NCBI RefSeq assembly: GCF_014648295.1
Contig: NZ_BMQV01000018.1
Span: 1 to 64,000 of the forward strand
Origin: Shewanella saliphila
GTDB lineage: Bacteria; Pseudomonadota; Gammaproteobacteria; Enterobacterales; Shewanellaceae
Length of the DNA: 64,000 bases
Direction of reading: 5' to 3'
Below the pieces are notes generated by a model, which was given only the letters and a program-made list of their open reading frames with translations, ran no database searches and was not told the origin of the DNA. Each line of letters starts with the position of its first letter. The first letter of the stretch is position 1. The position numbers and the translations under genes were made by a program. Positions 34,785-44,507 of this stretch are shown here, in pieces.

Positions 34785-35459
34785 ATGCTGCTAGACAAAA
34801 ATACCCAAAATAACTCAGCAAATACCCTGTCTCACTCCACTGATGCACGCGTTATGGAAGGAGCTAAAGGTGACAATCCGCTTATTTGGCCATTGCTAAC
34901 TTTACTCAAATCTTCACGTCAAAGCTGGAAAGTGCATCACTTAGCCAGCGAACTGCAAACCAAAGGGTTAATGCACGACCTCGACCCAATGCCTGAAAAA
35001 GATCTCTTCAAACGTAATTTTTTGCTAATGAATGCTCTCTACGAGCTGCAAGATATGCTAATGCCAAGGCAATGGCTGCAAGTCAAAGCGATGGAAATTC
35101 AAATTTTTAGAATCATCCCCTCCAATGCAGATGTTGCACATATTCGAGACGGTGCACTACGTGAATACTATCTTGATTGGAGCAACTACGACGCTAGCGT
35201 TAATGTGGTACGTGAAATGCTCGAGTCATTCTGGTCAAGCTATCAGCAATTTATTGGCGTTAATGCTCAATTAATGCATAAAGGGCATGCTTTGAAAGTA
35301 TTCGAGCTAGATGAAACTGCAACCGATAAAGATATTCGCAAACAATGGCGTAAGCTAGCACTGAAATGGCACCCCGATCGTGACGACGGTGATGCTGATA
35401 AATTCCGTGAAGTATGCGAAGCATGGCAAACTCTACGAGACAAGAGCTTAGTGGCTTAA
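34785..35459 (+). CDS. DnaJ-related protein with C-terminal J domain
   Basis: The 224-residue protein has an N-terminal DNAJ-related domain: NPLIWPLLTLLKSSRQSWKV, then EKDLFKRNFLLMNALYELQD. A C-terminal J domain covers about residues 165-222, with the essential HPD tripeptide (KWHPDRDDGD). J domains stimulate Hsp70 ATPase, so this is a co-chaperone of DnaK or a relative, with client specificity set by the N-terminal part. The start is uncertain. The ATG at 34785 is used; the conserved region starts near residue 30, so the ATG at 34857 is also possible, and a longer frame from 34674 is less likely. Confidence 0.85.
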   Translation: MLLDKNTQNNSANTLSHSTDARVMEGAKGDNPLIWPLLTLLKSSRQSWKVHHLASELQTKGLMHDLDPMPEKDLFKRNFLLMNALYELQDMLMPRQWLQVKAMEIQIFRIIPSNADVAHIRDGALREYYLDWSNYDASVNVVREMLESFWSSYQQFIGVNAQLMHKGHALKVFELDETATDKDIRKQWRKLALKWHPDRDDGDADKFREVCEAWQTLRDKSLVA

Positions 35460-35582
35460 AGCCAGCTAATTATTTAACGCAAATCACAGCTTGATCACAC
35501 AAATTTTGCCACTGTGCATGGCTATTTATGCCATCATTAACGGCATTATTGTCTTTAAATTTATCTCCATTTTGAGGTGTTC

Positions 35583-36239
35583 ATGTTTAAATATTTAGCT
35601 TTAGCCGTGACCTTAGCGGTTGCTCCTATTACCAGTTTTGCTGCGCAATTTGTTGAAGGCACCCATTACACCCAAATCTCAAACAACATGGTCCCTAGCG
35701 AACCTAAAGTGACTGAGTTCTTTTCATTTTATTGCCATAACTGTTTCAACATGGAAAGTCAGTACCTGCCTGAAATCAAAAAAGGCCTAGATAAAAGAGT
35801 GGCATTCGACAGCAAACACGTCGACTTTATGAACAGCGACTTAGGCACTGAAGTGATGCGATCACTCGCGGTTATCCACGAGTTATACAACAAAGAAGCG
35901 TTAAAAATTGCCATGTTTGGTGCGATTCAAGGTAAAGACAATACCGCGGGTCATGACCATAGCGCGGCAGGTCATGAGCATAAGTCATTGATTAACAGCC
36001 GTGACGATATCAAAAAGGTGTTTGCCGAATTAGGCGTTGATGCTAAGCAATACGATGTTCTTGCTGACAGCGAAGCTGCCGATAAAAAACTCAGCTTATG
36101 GCGTCAACAACAAGTGATGTACGCAGTACAAAGTGTGCCCGCTTTTATTGTTAACGATAAATACGCGATTAACTTAAATGAAATGCGTACCCTCGATGAC
36201 ATCATCGGTTTGATTAATTACTTAGCGTTACAAAAGTAG
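35583..36239 (+). CDS. DsbA-like thiol-disulfide oxidoreductase with His-rich insert
   Basis: A periplasmic thioredoxin-fold oxidoreductase of 218 residues. The signal peptide ends near SFAAQ (about 20). The active site is CHNC at 51-54 in FFSFYCHNCFNMES, and the cis-Pro loop is QSVPAFIVN. DsbA normally has CPHC, while CHNC changes the redox potential; here a His sits in the first middle position. An insert at about 123-134 (GHDHSAAGHEHK) contains four His in two HxH pairs, a probable metal-binding segment in the helical domain. GAGG precedes the ATG at 35583. It is a single gene with a strong terminator. Confidence 0.88.
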   Translation: MFKYLALAVTLAVAPITSFAAQFVEGTHYTQISNNMVPSEPKVTEFFSFYCHNCFNMESQYLPEIKKGLDKRVAFDSKHVDFMNSDLGTEVMRSLAVIHELYNKEALKIAMFGAIQGKDNTAGHDHSAAGHEHKSLINSRDDIKKVFAELGVDAKQYDVLADSEAADKKLSLWRQQQVMYAVQSVPAFIVNDKYAINLNEMRTLDDIIGLINYLALQK

Positions 36240-36256
36240 TGTTAACTGCTTTAAAT

Positions 36257-36290
36257 AAAAAATGGCTATCCAGTGGATAGCCATTTTTTT
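36257..36290 (+). terminator. bidirectional terminator after the DsbA-like gene
   Basis: AAAATGGCTATCC and GGATAGCCATTTT arms with an AGT loop are followed by T residues. It serves the plus gene and possibly the convergent amylase gene. Confidence 0.9.
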
Positions 36291-36344
36291 GCCTACTTTG
36301 TGCTAAGCCTTGAGTCTTAAGCTTTGTGCCCTAATCCTTACATT

Positions 36345-38183
36345 TTATGGCTGATTAGTGTAAATGGCGTAGCTTAATCTTGGTAAGGTGACGCTAAAGC
36401 CTGTGTTTGTCGCCTCGCCTTTAACTACAGCTTGTTGTTGGCCCCATGAGTGCAATAACCGATAAGGCTGTGCAGTGTTTGCCAGCTCAATGCTGTGTGC
36501 TTGCTCACCACTGTTAAACACCATCAACATTTCAGCGCCGGTTGTCGCATCAACGCGCGCAAAGGCAAATATCGGCTTATTCGCCTGATAAAGGCGGTCT
36601 TGATACTCACCACGGCGTAACAATATATGCTGCTTACGCAATTCACTTAATTGAGCAATGGCCCGATACAGTGGGTGGTTGCTGTCAAAGTTATCGTTTG
36701 CGGTAGTAGCCTGGGTGCCTAACAAGGTATTGTCATTATAACTGGCCACTTGTGAGGCAAACATGTCTTCGCGAGCGTGAATATCGTTTCCATCACCGGT
36801 AAAGCCTTGTTCATCACCGTAGTAAATCACCGGAATGCCGCGAGATAAAAACATAAATGCATGCGATAAAATGCTGCGCTGCAGTTTATCTTCAGCAGAC
36901 ATATCGGGATTGGCCTGCTGAATAAAATGACCGGTGCGGCCCATGTCGTGATTGCCTAAAAAGGTCATGAGCAAATCAGCTTGGCTGTCGCTGTCTTGAT
37001 AAAGATTATCTTGGGCAAATAATTGCTGCGCTAATTCAGGGCTTTTTTTACGGTAGAAAATATCTGCCGCAGCTTGTTGAAACGCAAAGTCGAGTACCGA
37101 GGGCAGTTTTCCCTCTGTTGTATAAAGGCTGAGTACCTTAGGGTCTGGCGCATAGACTTCGCCAAATACATGAAACTGCGGGATACCTTGCGCTTTAGCA
37201 AAGTTAACAATTTCGGGGCTAAAGGTTTGCCAAAATGATAAATCGACATGTTTAACGGTATCGATCCTAAAACCATCAGGCTTAAACTCTTTAATCAAGT
37301 TTTGGTAAATTTCAATCATACCGGTTAACACTGCAGGGTCAGCAGTATTCAGGTCATCTAACCCGGTAAAGTCACCATTAAGCGAGCTTTCGCCTTTAAA
37401 GGTGCTGTCGCCTTGATTATGATAGTAACGCGGATCGTTCAGCCAACTCGGCACTTTGACCTCAGCCTGGCCTTCGGGAATAAATGGCGTGTAACTGTCA
37501 CCTTTTGCGAGTTGATCTAATGACTTATATTCACAGTGCGTATTAGGTGCAATAAACTCGCCCGACGCTTGGTGACACTCCTGATACTTAATCACGTCAG
37601 CCGTATGGTTAGTAATAATGTCGAAAAATACTTTAATACCACGTTGATGCGCTGCGTTAATGAGCTGCTTTAAATCGGCATTACTACCAAAATGTGGGTC
37701 GATTTCAGTGAAGTCGACAATCCAATAACCGTGATGAGCAATACCGTCAGGTTGAATGGCTTTATTACGCAATAACGGTGTCATCCAAATGGCTGTAATG
37801 CCAAGGTTTTGCAAGTAATCGAGTTTTTGCTCAATGCCGTTAATGTCACCACCATGAAAACCACGAGGATGAGTTAAGTCCAAACCGCCAGCCGAAACTT
37901 CATGGGTTAATGAGCCATTATCATTTTTGCTGTTGCCGTTATAAAAACGGTCGGGTAATACAAAATAAAAAATGTCATCGCGAACATCGCGATGTAAGTA
38001 ATCTTGATAAATATCTGACGCACCTTGCGCCTTAACAAGTGTATCGGCAGACTGCGCATCGGCCGCTTGCGGGGCTATAACCTGGCTTTTTTCCTTGTCG
38101 ACCTCTGCTGGCTGACAAGCCGATAACAATATTGCCGGAGTTAATATTGCCGCAGTAAGTATTGTGCCTATTTTTGTGTCCAT
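36345..38183 (-). CDS. GH13 alpha-amylase family lipoprotein
   Basis: A glycoside hydrolase family 13 enzyme of 612 residues that acts on alpha-glucans. A lipobox ends at Cys23 (LLSAC), so it is anchored to the envelope. The catalytic triad is visible: nucleophile Asp308 in GFRIDTVKH, acid/base Glu342 in FGEVYA and transition-state Asp413 in GNHDMGR. Early conserved parts are FYFVLPDRFYNGN and GITAIWMTPLL, with a C-terminal beta domain after about residue 520. It is probably an exported alpha-amylase, cyclomaltodextrinase or pullulanase-like enzyme; product specificity cannot be read. AAGAGG precedes the ATG. No maltodextrin transporter adjoins it. Confidence 0.92.
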   Translation of the reverse strand: MDTKIGTILTAAILTPAILLSACQPAEVDKEKSQVIAPQAADAQSADTLVKAQGASDIYQDYLHRDVRDDIFYFVLPDRFYNGNSKNDNGSLTHEVSAGGLDLTHPRGFHGGDINGIEQKLDYLQNLGITAIWMTPLLRNKAIQPDGIAHHGYWIVDFTEIDPHFGSNADLKQLINAAHQRGIKVFFDIITNHTADVIKYQECHQASGEFIAPNTHCEYKSLDQLAKGDSYTPFIPEGQAEVKVPSWLNDPRYYHNQGDSTFKGESSLNGDFTGLDDLNTADPAVLTGMIEIYQNLIKEFKPDGFRIDTVKHVDLSFWQTFSPEIVNFAKAQGIPQFHVFGEVYAPDPKVLSLYTTEGKLPSVLDFAFQQAAADIFYRKKSPELAQQLFAQDNLYQDSDSQADLLMTFLGNHDMGRTGHFIQQANPDMSAEDKLQRSILSHAFMFLSRGIPVIYYGDEQGFTGDGNDIHAREDMFASQVASYNDNTLLGTQATTANDNFDSNHPLYRAIAQLSELRKQHILLRRGEYQDRLYQANKPIFAFARVDATTGAEMLMVFNSGEQAHSIELANTAQPYRLLHSWGQQQAVVKGEATNTGFSVTLPRLSYAIYTNQP

Positions 38184-38279
38184 ATGGCCTCTTAAATGAC
38201 TATCTTTATTATTTATGTTGATTCGCGCCTGGGTAACTCCCCCATCGATACAGCAATAATTAACCTGTTCTCGGGTTAA

Positions 38280-39251
38280 CTAAGGTAACTCTTGTCCCTT
38301 TGCGCTTACATACAGAGCATACCAATGCTCGCGGCTCAGTGATACCTGAGTTGCTTGGCTACAGGCGTTAATTCGCTGCAAATTGGTGGTGCCAATCACC
38401 GGTTGAATTTGACTGGGATGTTGCATTAACCAACTGAGCAAAATAGCTTCGGCCGTGGTGTGATATTGCTCAGCTAAAGCCTGCACTAACTGGCTGGTTT
38501 GTTGCACCGCTATTGGTTGGTCGCTAACATCCATGCCACTGTATAGCCCTTGGCATAAACTGCCCCATGCTTGAATTTGCATATGCTGTTGTTGGCAATA
38601 TTGCATCATACCTGGGGTAAAGTTGATGTCTTTACCGGCTTGATTACCTGCAAAAACGGTTTCATCCAGCCAGTCATGTTTTTGTAAACTCATTTCAACT
38701 TGGTTTAATACCAGCGGTGCGTCTAAGGCTTGTTGCAGTGCTTGCACTTGGTGTTGCTGCATGTTCGACACCCCCAAAAAGCGCACTTTACCGGCGGTTT
38801 TCAGTTGGTTAAACACCTGCGCAATTTCAGTCGGCTGCATTAAAGGATCGGGGCGATGAAGCACCAACACATCTAGGTAATCAGTATGTAGCTGCGCTAA
38901 GCTTTTATCGACGGAGGATTGGATCCACTGCGCTGATAAGTCATAGCGTTTGGGGCCTACATCATCGGCAAATCGAATACCGCATTTACTTTGCAGATAC
39001 ATCTCTTGTCGCAGTGCTGGGCGCTCGGCTAATACTTTGCCAAACACTTGTTCGGCTTTGCCAAAGGTATAAATATCGGCGTGATCAAAGTAATTAATCT
39101 TGTTATCTATCGCGGTATCAATCACCTGATGGGCTTGTTTAATATCGGCATCATTAATTGGATTAGCATTCCAACCACCGCCCAGCCCCATGCAGCCATA
39201 TACCAGCGGGCTAACATTCGGTAGAAATTCACGTAAAGGTAAGTGGGTCAT
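38280..39251 (-). CDS. aldo/keto reductase
   Basis: An NADPH-dependent TIM-barrel oxidoreductase of 323 residues, of the YdhF-like group. The AKR tetrad is present: Asp56 and Tyr61 (FDHADIYTFG), Lys89 (SKCGIR) and His132 (VLHRPDP). The substrate loop and C-terminal PVIGTTNLQRI coenzyme motif are also visible. The ATG follows AAGAG. It is divergent from a LysR-type regulator gene across 144 bp, which probably controls it (inference). The natural substrate is unknown. Confidence 0.9.
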   Translation of the reverse strand: MTHLPLREFLPNVSPLVYGCMGLGGGWNANPINDADIKQAHQVIDTAIDNKINYFDHADIYTFGKAEQVFGKVLAERPALRQEMYLQSKCGIRFADDVGPKRYDLSAQWIQSSVDKSLAQLHTDYLDVLVLHRPDPLMQPTEIAQVFNQLKTAGKVRFLGVSNMQQHQVQALQQALDAPLVLNQVEMSLQKHDWLDETVFAGNQAGKDINFTPGMMQYCQQQHMQIQAWGSLCQGLYSGMDVSDQPIAVQQTSQLVQALAEQYHTTAEAILLSWLMQHPSQIQPVIGTTNLQRINACSQATQVSLSREHWYALYVSAKGQELP

Positions 39252-39395
39252 TTTCAGCTCTTAATATTGCGTTCGTTAAACCTAGTTTATGAGAAACGCG
39301 ATAAAAATGAAGCATAAAAAAACAAAATCATTATTTGATATATCTACCAATAACAGATTACAGTTCTTTATACATTACGGTAATAGGTAAGCAGA

Positions 39396-40283
39396 ATGAG
39401 CCGAGAACATAAAAAGTTTGAGCGGTTATTTTTATTTAGCGAGGTAGCCAAGCAGTTAAGCTTTACGGCAGCAGCAGCTGAATTAGGCATTTCACGCGGT
39501 TACTTGTCTGAACAAATTAGACAACTTGAAACAGAGCTTGGCAGACCATTGCTTATTCGCACCACCCGCAGTGTTAAGTTGACCATTCAAGGTGAAATGA
39601 TTTTAGCCAGTATGGGGCAAGTGAAAGCCGATCTACTGGACCTTGACCGACAAATTCGTCACGACAATGATGATATTGCAGGCCGGATCCGCATCACCGC
39701 CCCGAGCCAATTTACTCAACGATATTTATTAGACATTTGCCATGAGTTTAGCGTGCTACATCCACAAGTGAATTTCAGCGTTGATTGCAGTTATACCTTA
39801 TTTGATTTAGCAAAAAACGATTTTGACTTGGCCATTAGGGCAACCCAAAATCCGCCGCAAAACATGGTCGCTAAAAAGTTATTTAATTATCAGCAAGTGT
39901 GCTGCGCGGCGCCTGAGTATCTTAACAAAGCGGGTATACCTAAGAGTATTGATGATTTGCATCAGCACCGATGCTTAACGTCGGCAGAACAAAGTGATTG
40001 GTCATTTGGCAATAAAACCATCGCCGTTAACAGCTTTATGAGCATCAACGATAATCACATGCTCAAAACACAAGCCTTACTTGCAAGAGGGATTATTTTA
40101 GGCCCGCAATATCTTGTCGATAGAGAGTTACAACAAGGCCAACTACAGGCCATTTTAACCGATGAAACCATGAGCCAATCGGCCACTTATATTGTGCACC
40201 CGCAAATGATTAACCAGTCAGCAAGGCTGAGTAGTTTTATTCAATTTACCCTTGAGTGGTTTAAGAAAAATAACCAAGACTAA
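39396..40283 (+). CDS. LysR-family transcriptional regulator
   Basis: A 295-residue LTTR with an N-terminal winged HTH (LFLFSEVAKQLSFTAAAAEL, then GISRGYLSEQIRQLETELGR) and a periplasmic-binding-like effector domain (IRITAPSQFTQRYLLDICHE onward). This pattern is typical of the CrgA/AaeR-like LTTR group. It is transcribed away from the aldo/keto reductase gene, a common layout in which the regulator controls its neighbour. No classical T-N11-A palindrome was confidently identified in the 144-bp gap. The inducer is unknown. Confidence 0.88.
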   Translation: MSREHKKFERLFLFSEVAKQLSFTAAAAELGISRGYLSEQIRQLETELGRPLLIRTTRSVKLTIQGEMILASMGQVKADLLDLDRQIRHDNDDIAGRIRITAPSQFTQRYLLDICHEFSVLHPQVNFSVDCSYTLFDLAKNDFDLAIRATQNPPQNMVAKKLFNYQQVCCAAPEYLNKAGIPKSIDDLHQHRCLTSAEQSDWSFGNKTIAVNSFMSINDNHMLKTQALLARGIILGPQYLVDRELQQGQLQAILTDETMSQSATYIVHPQMINQSARLSSFIQFTLEWFKKNNQD

Positions 40284-40309
40284 CTTGAACGCCGACATAA
40301 GCGTTCAAG

Positions 40310-40825
40310 TTAGTTAAAAAAATCTCTAATGTGTAACAGCCCTAACAAGCAGTGCAATACAATAAAGCCAATAAAACCATGGGTAAACATTATATGATAA
40401 TGACGCCAGGTTAATGCATTAGCCGGTTCAGCCACAAACCATGCAACACCGGTCAACGCCACCAGCAGCAGTAAAATGACCCCTACCCCTTCAATAACAC
40501 TGATTAAGCCTTTACCACCAGAATGAGGAAGTTGACCGCGCAGTAAACCACCGACATCAGACAGTAGCGGCTTTACATCAAAAATTAGCCAGGGGAAAAA
40601 CAATCGCCATTGACCGCCTTTGCACACTTTAATTAAAAATAGCACTGCCACCATTGCGGTCAACAAGCCACCATAAACATGAAATAAATCCCAAAACCCT
40701 GCGCGCTCGGTTAACTGTCTACCAATGAGTATCCAGGGGCTTGTAAAGAGCAACAGCAATGACATGACGAGCACTAATGCATGTAATACTGCCTCAAAAC
40801 CTTGCCAAACACGCTTTATGCTCAT
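40310..40825 (-). CDS. cytochrome b561-like membrane protein
   Basis: An inner membrane protein of 171 residues with four predicted helices. Candidate haem-ligand His residues are in VLHALVL (residue 14 or so), LFHVYGG, and near the end HYHIMFTHGFIGFIVLHCLLG. This layout fits cytochrome b561 or formate-dehydrogenase-gamma-like quinone-reacting proteins. The ATG at 40825 shares a base with the hemG stop (TGATG), so the two are translationally coupled. A partner in electron transfer between HemG and the quinone pool is a reasonable inference. Confidence 0.78.
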   Translation of the reverse strand: MSIKRVWQGFEAVLHALVLVMSLLLLFTSPWILIGRQLTERAGFWDLFHVYGGLLTAMVAVLFLIKVCKGGQWRLFFPWLIFDVKPLLSDVGGLLRGQLPHSGGKGLISVIEGVGVILLLLVALTGVAWFVAEPANALTWRHYHIMFTHGFIGFIVLHCLLGLLHIRDFFN

Positions 40826-41349
40826 CAATTAGCCTCAATCATTTGCTGAGCAAATTGATCGACTTTACTCCAATCCGTAAATTCTACTTTGGTATTGGGG
40901 TCGGTTGGGCCTTTGGTTATCCACATAATAAAGCGAATAATGTTACGGTCCACGGCACCATAACCTTGATAATCTAAATTACCACCAAACACTTGTAATA
41001 GCTTAGGCTGCCATGAGCTTTGGCTTAAAAACTGCTGCATGTACATGTTTGTCTCTGGGGTGTTTTTAAGCGGCTTACGCGCCACTAAACTCACCGAAAA
41101 AAAGCCGCTAGGTTTTGCTTCGAGCTGTTGCTGATGTGATTCAATAAATTGATACAGCGACGGACGATGCTTACCGTGACGAATACTGGCACCAATAAAC
41201 ACTTTGTCGAACCCGGCTAGATCGGGCACCTCAGACAAGGACGCAATAGTAACTTGTTGCTGCTGGGCTTCTAACTTGCTTTTAAGGTATTCACAAATTT
41301 TTTGAGTGTAACCATGGACACTCGAGTGGATCAGTAAAATATGGCTCAT
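40825..41349 (-). CDS. hemG: menaquinone-dependent protoporphyrinogen IX dehydrogenase HemG
   Basis: Oxidises protoporphyrinogen IX to protoporphyrin IX in haem synthesis, using a quinone. A long-chain flavodoxin-fold protein of 174 residues: the FMN-binding HSSVHGYTQKICEYL at the start, then VFIGASIRHGKHRPSLYQFI, VSLVARKP and TPETNMY with GGNLDYQGYGAVDRNIIRFI, all matching E. coli HemG. GAGG precedes the ATG. It overlaps the b561-like gene by one base and is the first gene of a two-gene operon. Confidence 0.94.
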   Translation of the reverse strand: MSHILLIHSSVHGYTQKICEYLKSKLEAQQQQVTIASLSEVPDLAGFDKVFIGASIRHGKHRPSLYQFIESHQQQLEAKPSGFFSVSLVARKPLKNTPETNMYMQQFLSQSSWQPKLLQVFGGNLDYQGYGAVDRNIIRFIMWITKGPTDPNTKVEFTDWSKVDQFAQQMIEAN

Positions 41350-41477
41350 GCTGACCTCAAATTGAAATCATATAAAGTAATACAGCATCTTAGCTCAGTA
41401 GTATAAAAATTTACATGAAACAGATCACGGCATGAGTATCACGTTATACTCAATCAACCTGAAGATGCATATTAACG

Positions 41478-41510
41478 AAAAATCCCTTAGCCATGTTCGA
41501 CTAAGGGATT
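41478..41510 (-). terminator. terminator of the dihaem cytochrome gene
   Basis: AATCCCTTAG and CTAAGGGATT arms with a 10-nt loop are followed by TTTTT on the minus strand. It ends the porin-imelysin-cytochrome transcript. Confidence 0.88.
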
Positions 41511-41538
41511 AAACATATTAATAACGAGTCCAGTTTGC

Positions 41539-43164
41539 TTATAGCGACATTAAAAATGTCACCAGTTGCGAACGTTCATCTTGGCTTAACGCCATAAAGT
41601 CATCAGTTGATTGCTGAGCTTCTCCACCATGCCACAAAATCGCTTCTTCTAGCGTGGCCGCTCGGCCGTCATGTAAAAAACCCGCTTGCGGATTAACCGT
41701 TTGAGTCAGCCCTATTCCCCATAAAGGTCGGGTACGCCATTCATTACCGTCTGCTAAAAAGTCAGGTCGACCATCAGCAAGCCCCTCACCCATATCGTGC
41801 AGTAACATGTCAGTAAATGGGTAAATAGTTTGGCCTTTCAAGCTGTCGCTCATGGCTATTCCGCCAATATCGCCCGATGTTTTGGTGACAAATGATGGTG
41901 TATGACAACCACTACAATTGAGTTGTTCAAATAATCGCGCACCTTCACGCACATCACTATCGTCGACATTGCGTCTCGCGGGTACCGCTAATGTTTCAGC
42001 ATAAAAAACCACTGCGTCACTAAACTCTGCGCTGGCTTCAGGTGCACCGTCAACACCTTCACCGGTATCAACAAACCCTGTGCGGGTTAAATATGAGTCA
42101 TGCAAACTGGTACCAAGGACACTTTCATCGGGAAATAACGGATTAGTAATACCAATATCACCACGTAATGCACCTAATGATTGCACTCGAACACTTGGTG
42201 TATTGGCTTTCCAACCAAAACGCCCTAATGATACTGGTGTTACATCTCCATTTTGTGCCTTTATGGCATCGAAGACCCAATTTGCGCGGCCAGAAATATT
42301 GTCATTATTACTGTCATCGGCATCCACATTAGCCAAAATGCTTGCCTCTGGTATGGCTTCTAATAAACCTAAGCCAAACACTGGCATACCATTACGCCAG
42401 CCCATTAACACATCATCTTGGAGTAAATTAGAGGTTACATTCGCACTTTGTTTGGTTTCACCTGGCGCGTCATAGGGATTTTCGACTTCAAAAACAGGCT
42501 TTTTTAAGCTCACTGTTTGACCGTCAGAATAAACGACATCATGCCGTTCGTAAGATAAATACACATCGGCTTGGCCAACAAAGGAGTTGTCCTGCCAATC
42601 AGCACGCGCTTTTAATACTCCACGGTGAAACAACTGATCACCAAAATCAGGTACTTTAATTGGCGCACAGTAATTATTGTCAACCGTACCTGCTATGCAT
42701 GGTTCTGCAGCGGCTTTGCTTATGCGCAAAAATATACCATCGGCAGAGCCTAATTTAACACGCGTTTCAGTAGCCGCCACAATGGGGGTTGAATTTCGGC
42801 CATCTCGTTGATGACAAGAATTACAATCTGCATTATTGAATACTGGGCCTAAGCCGTCCAATTCAGGATGTTGGTCATTGGGCGCGGTAGTAAATGATGC
42901 TTCAAAATTGGCATCACCTTCTAAATGCAATTCAAGTTCATCTTCAGTTAAATTGACCGATGGCGTTGAAAAGCCATGGCCGGAACTATTGGCATCAAAC
43001 GTGGTAGTGTCACCACCTAATGCAATAACAGAGGTGTAGCTAGGATAAGTCACAACGGGTTGAACAGGCTCTGAAGTACCGTCATCACCGCTGCCACCAC
43101 AAGCACTTAGACTCAACCCAATTAATGCCGCAAACCAGTAAGGTTGTCGTAATAATTTATTCAT
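41539..43164 (-). CDS. dihaem c-type cytochrome (DUF1111 thiol-oxidoreductase family)
   Basis: A lipoprotein of 541 residues (lipobox LSAC, Cys22) with two c-type haem sites: CNSCH at 114-118 and CSGCH at 417-421. It matches the DUF1111 'di-haem oxidoreductase' family, distantly related to MauG and cytochrome c peroxidases. Such genes commonly stand beside imelysin genes in iron-uptake loci. The ATG at 43164 follows GAGAAAA and gives a proper lipoprotein signal; the frame to 43179 was rejected. It is the last gene of the operon. The expected role is redox handling of iron at the cell envelope (inference). Confidence 0.9.
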   Translation of the reverse strand: MNKLLRQPYWFAALIGLSLSACGGSGDDGTSEPVQPVVTYPSYTSVIALGGDTTTFDANSSGHGFSTPSVNLTEDELELHLEGDANFEASFTTAPNDQHPELDGLGPVFNNADCNSCHQRDGRNSTPIVAATETRVKLGSADGIFLRISKAAAEPCIAGTVDNNYCAPIKVPDFGDQLFHRGVLKARADWQDNSFVGQADVYLSYERHDVVYSDGQTVSLKKPVFEVENPYDAPGETKQSANVTSNLLQDDVLMGWRNGMPVFGLGLLEAIPEASILANVDADDSNNDNISGRANWVFDAIKAQNGDVTPVSLGRFGWKANTPSVRVQSLGALRGDIGITNPLFPDESVLGTSLHDSYLTRTGFVDTGEGVDGAPEASAEFSDAVVFYAETLAVPARRNVDDSDVREGARLFEQLNCSGCHTPSFVTKTSGDIGGIAMSDSLKGQTIYPFTDMLLHDMGEGLADGRPDFLADGNEWRTRPLWGIGLTQTVNPQAGFLHDGRAATLEEAILWHGGEAQQSTDDFMALSQDERSQLVTFLMSL

Positions 43165-43305
43165 CGTTTTCTCACACATTTTTAATCTAAATCAGATAAT
43201 TAGCCATAACACACCCTTTATTATTAGGATTATATTGTGAAAGGATCGCATTTCCCCTCCCAATCAGGCCACTCCATGACCTTATTGGGAGAGAAATTAG
43301 CTAAA

Positions 43306-44469
43306 TTATGAGTTCCAATCTGATAACAAAGGCAGTACGTCTGACTCCAATGAAGTTTGCAGTGTTGTTAGTGCATCAATTGCACTTTGCACTAACACGC
43401 GACCATCTTCGTCTAAAATAGCTTGGCGAAATGGCATATCAGTACTGCCTGAAATGGCTTGAATTTTTAAAATTGAATCGTCAATTTCACTGGTAATACG
43501 AGCGGCTAACGTCGCATCTGCTGCGGCAACAAAGTCTACTAATCCGGTATTATCTGAAGCACCAGTAAACTCACCTTGATATACGTTACGTACACCAATG
43601 ATGTTATTAGCAAAATCAGTCAGTGAGTTCCATGAATACTGTGACTCAACTTTAGATGTATCAGCAGTGCTGATTGAATCACCAAATGGATCGGCTATTT
43701 TACCGTTACCCACTTCATCGACAATCCCAATCATGCCATTGATTAATTCTTCAATCACCGCCAGTTGTGATGAGTAAATCGTATTGGTTGCATCACCAGG
43801 GCTTTTGAGTAAATCGGCATAAGGTATAGCAGTTTCATTGTCAGCGTTATAGTTCACTTGCCACGCATCATCTAACAGTGTGGTGTAATCTCTAAACACT
43901 TCTGCTAACGCAATTAAATACTCACGCTCACTGGTAGTAAGATCTGCAATTAGCTTGGTATTGCTGTCAACACCATCACCAAATAACAAGTATTCCATGG
44001 TGTGAAAGCCTTGAACATCATCGTTCCAAGCTTTAATGGTTTCGGCATCAAAACCACTATTATTGTCTAGCTGAGTTTGTAAATCTGTGGTGTTTAAAGG
44101 CCAGCTGTCTAAATGTGGGTCGATACTTAAAGAATCTACAGGGCCAAAAATATGCGATTCACCTTGCTCCCATGGCTCACGTGCAGATTTCCACGCATTC
44201 TGTGCAGCCACGAGATCGGCTTGAGTTGCCGACGCACTTAGCAAAGCTTGTGTCGCTAATAATAATGCATCACCTTCAGCGGCTAAATTGGCATAACCGG
44301 CCACAATAACATCATCGGTCAAATTGGTGATCATTTCTGTAGCGGCAAAGCTAAAGCCCGTTGTCGGTTCCACTGGTGTTTCGGTACTTGAATCATCAGA
44401 ACCTGAACCACCACATGCAGATAAAGTCGTAATTAAAGCCAATGTGATTGCTGTGTGTTTAAAGCGCAT
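43306..44469 (-). CDS. imelysin-family (M75-like) lipoprotein
   Basis: A 387-residue helical lipoprotein with lipobox LSAC ending at Cys19. The imelysin GxHxxE motif is GFHTME at 154-159. Conserved family segments include SAREPWEQGESHIFGPVDS near residue 95 and a repeat-like second half. Imelysins (IrpA, EfeO-like) are periplasmic iron-binding or iron-uptake proteins, many induced under iron limitation; the peptidase activity claimed for the family is doubtful. It lies between a porin gene and a dihaem cytochrome gene on the same strand, an arrangement known for iron-transport loci. The gap to the cytochrome gene is 141 bp with no clear terminator. Confidence 0.9.
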   Translation of the reverse strand: MRFKHTAITLALITTLSACGGSGSDDSSTETPVEPTTGFSFAATEMITNLTDDVIVAGYANLAAEGDALLLATQALLSASATQADLVAAQNAWKSAREPWEQGESHIFGPVDSLSIDPHLDSWPLNTTDLQTQLDNNSGFDAETIKAWNDDVQGFHTMEYLLFGDGVDSNTKLIADLTTSEREYLIALAEVFRDYTTLLDDAWQVNYNADNETAIPYADLLKSPGDATNTIYSSQLAVIEELINGMIGIVDEVGNGKIADPFGDSISTADTSKVESQYSWNSLTDFANNIIGVRNVYQGEFTGASDNTGLVDFVAAADATLAARITSEIDDSILKIQAISGSTDMPFRQAILDEDGRVLVQSAIDALTTLQTSLESDVLPLLSDWNS

Positions 44470-44507
44470 AATAAAACTCCATGTAAAAAAAATTAAAACA
44501 AATAAAT

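Noticed and set aside
40282..40311. AACTTGAACGC / GCGTTCAAGTT hairpin between LysR and the b561-like gene
   Set aside because: The stem is good but there is no T run on either strand and it includes the stop codon, so it was not called a terminator.
41434..41451. GAGTAT-N6-ATACTC inverted repeat upstream of hemG
   Set aside because: Arms of 6 bp are too short to be notable in AT-rich DNA, and no regulator is indicated.
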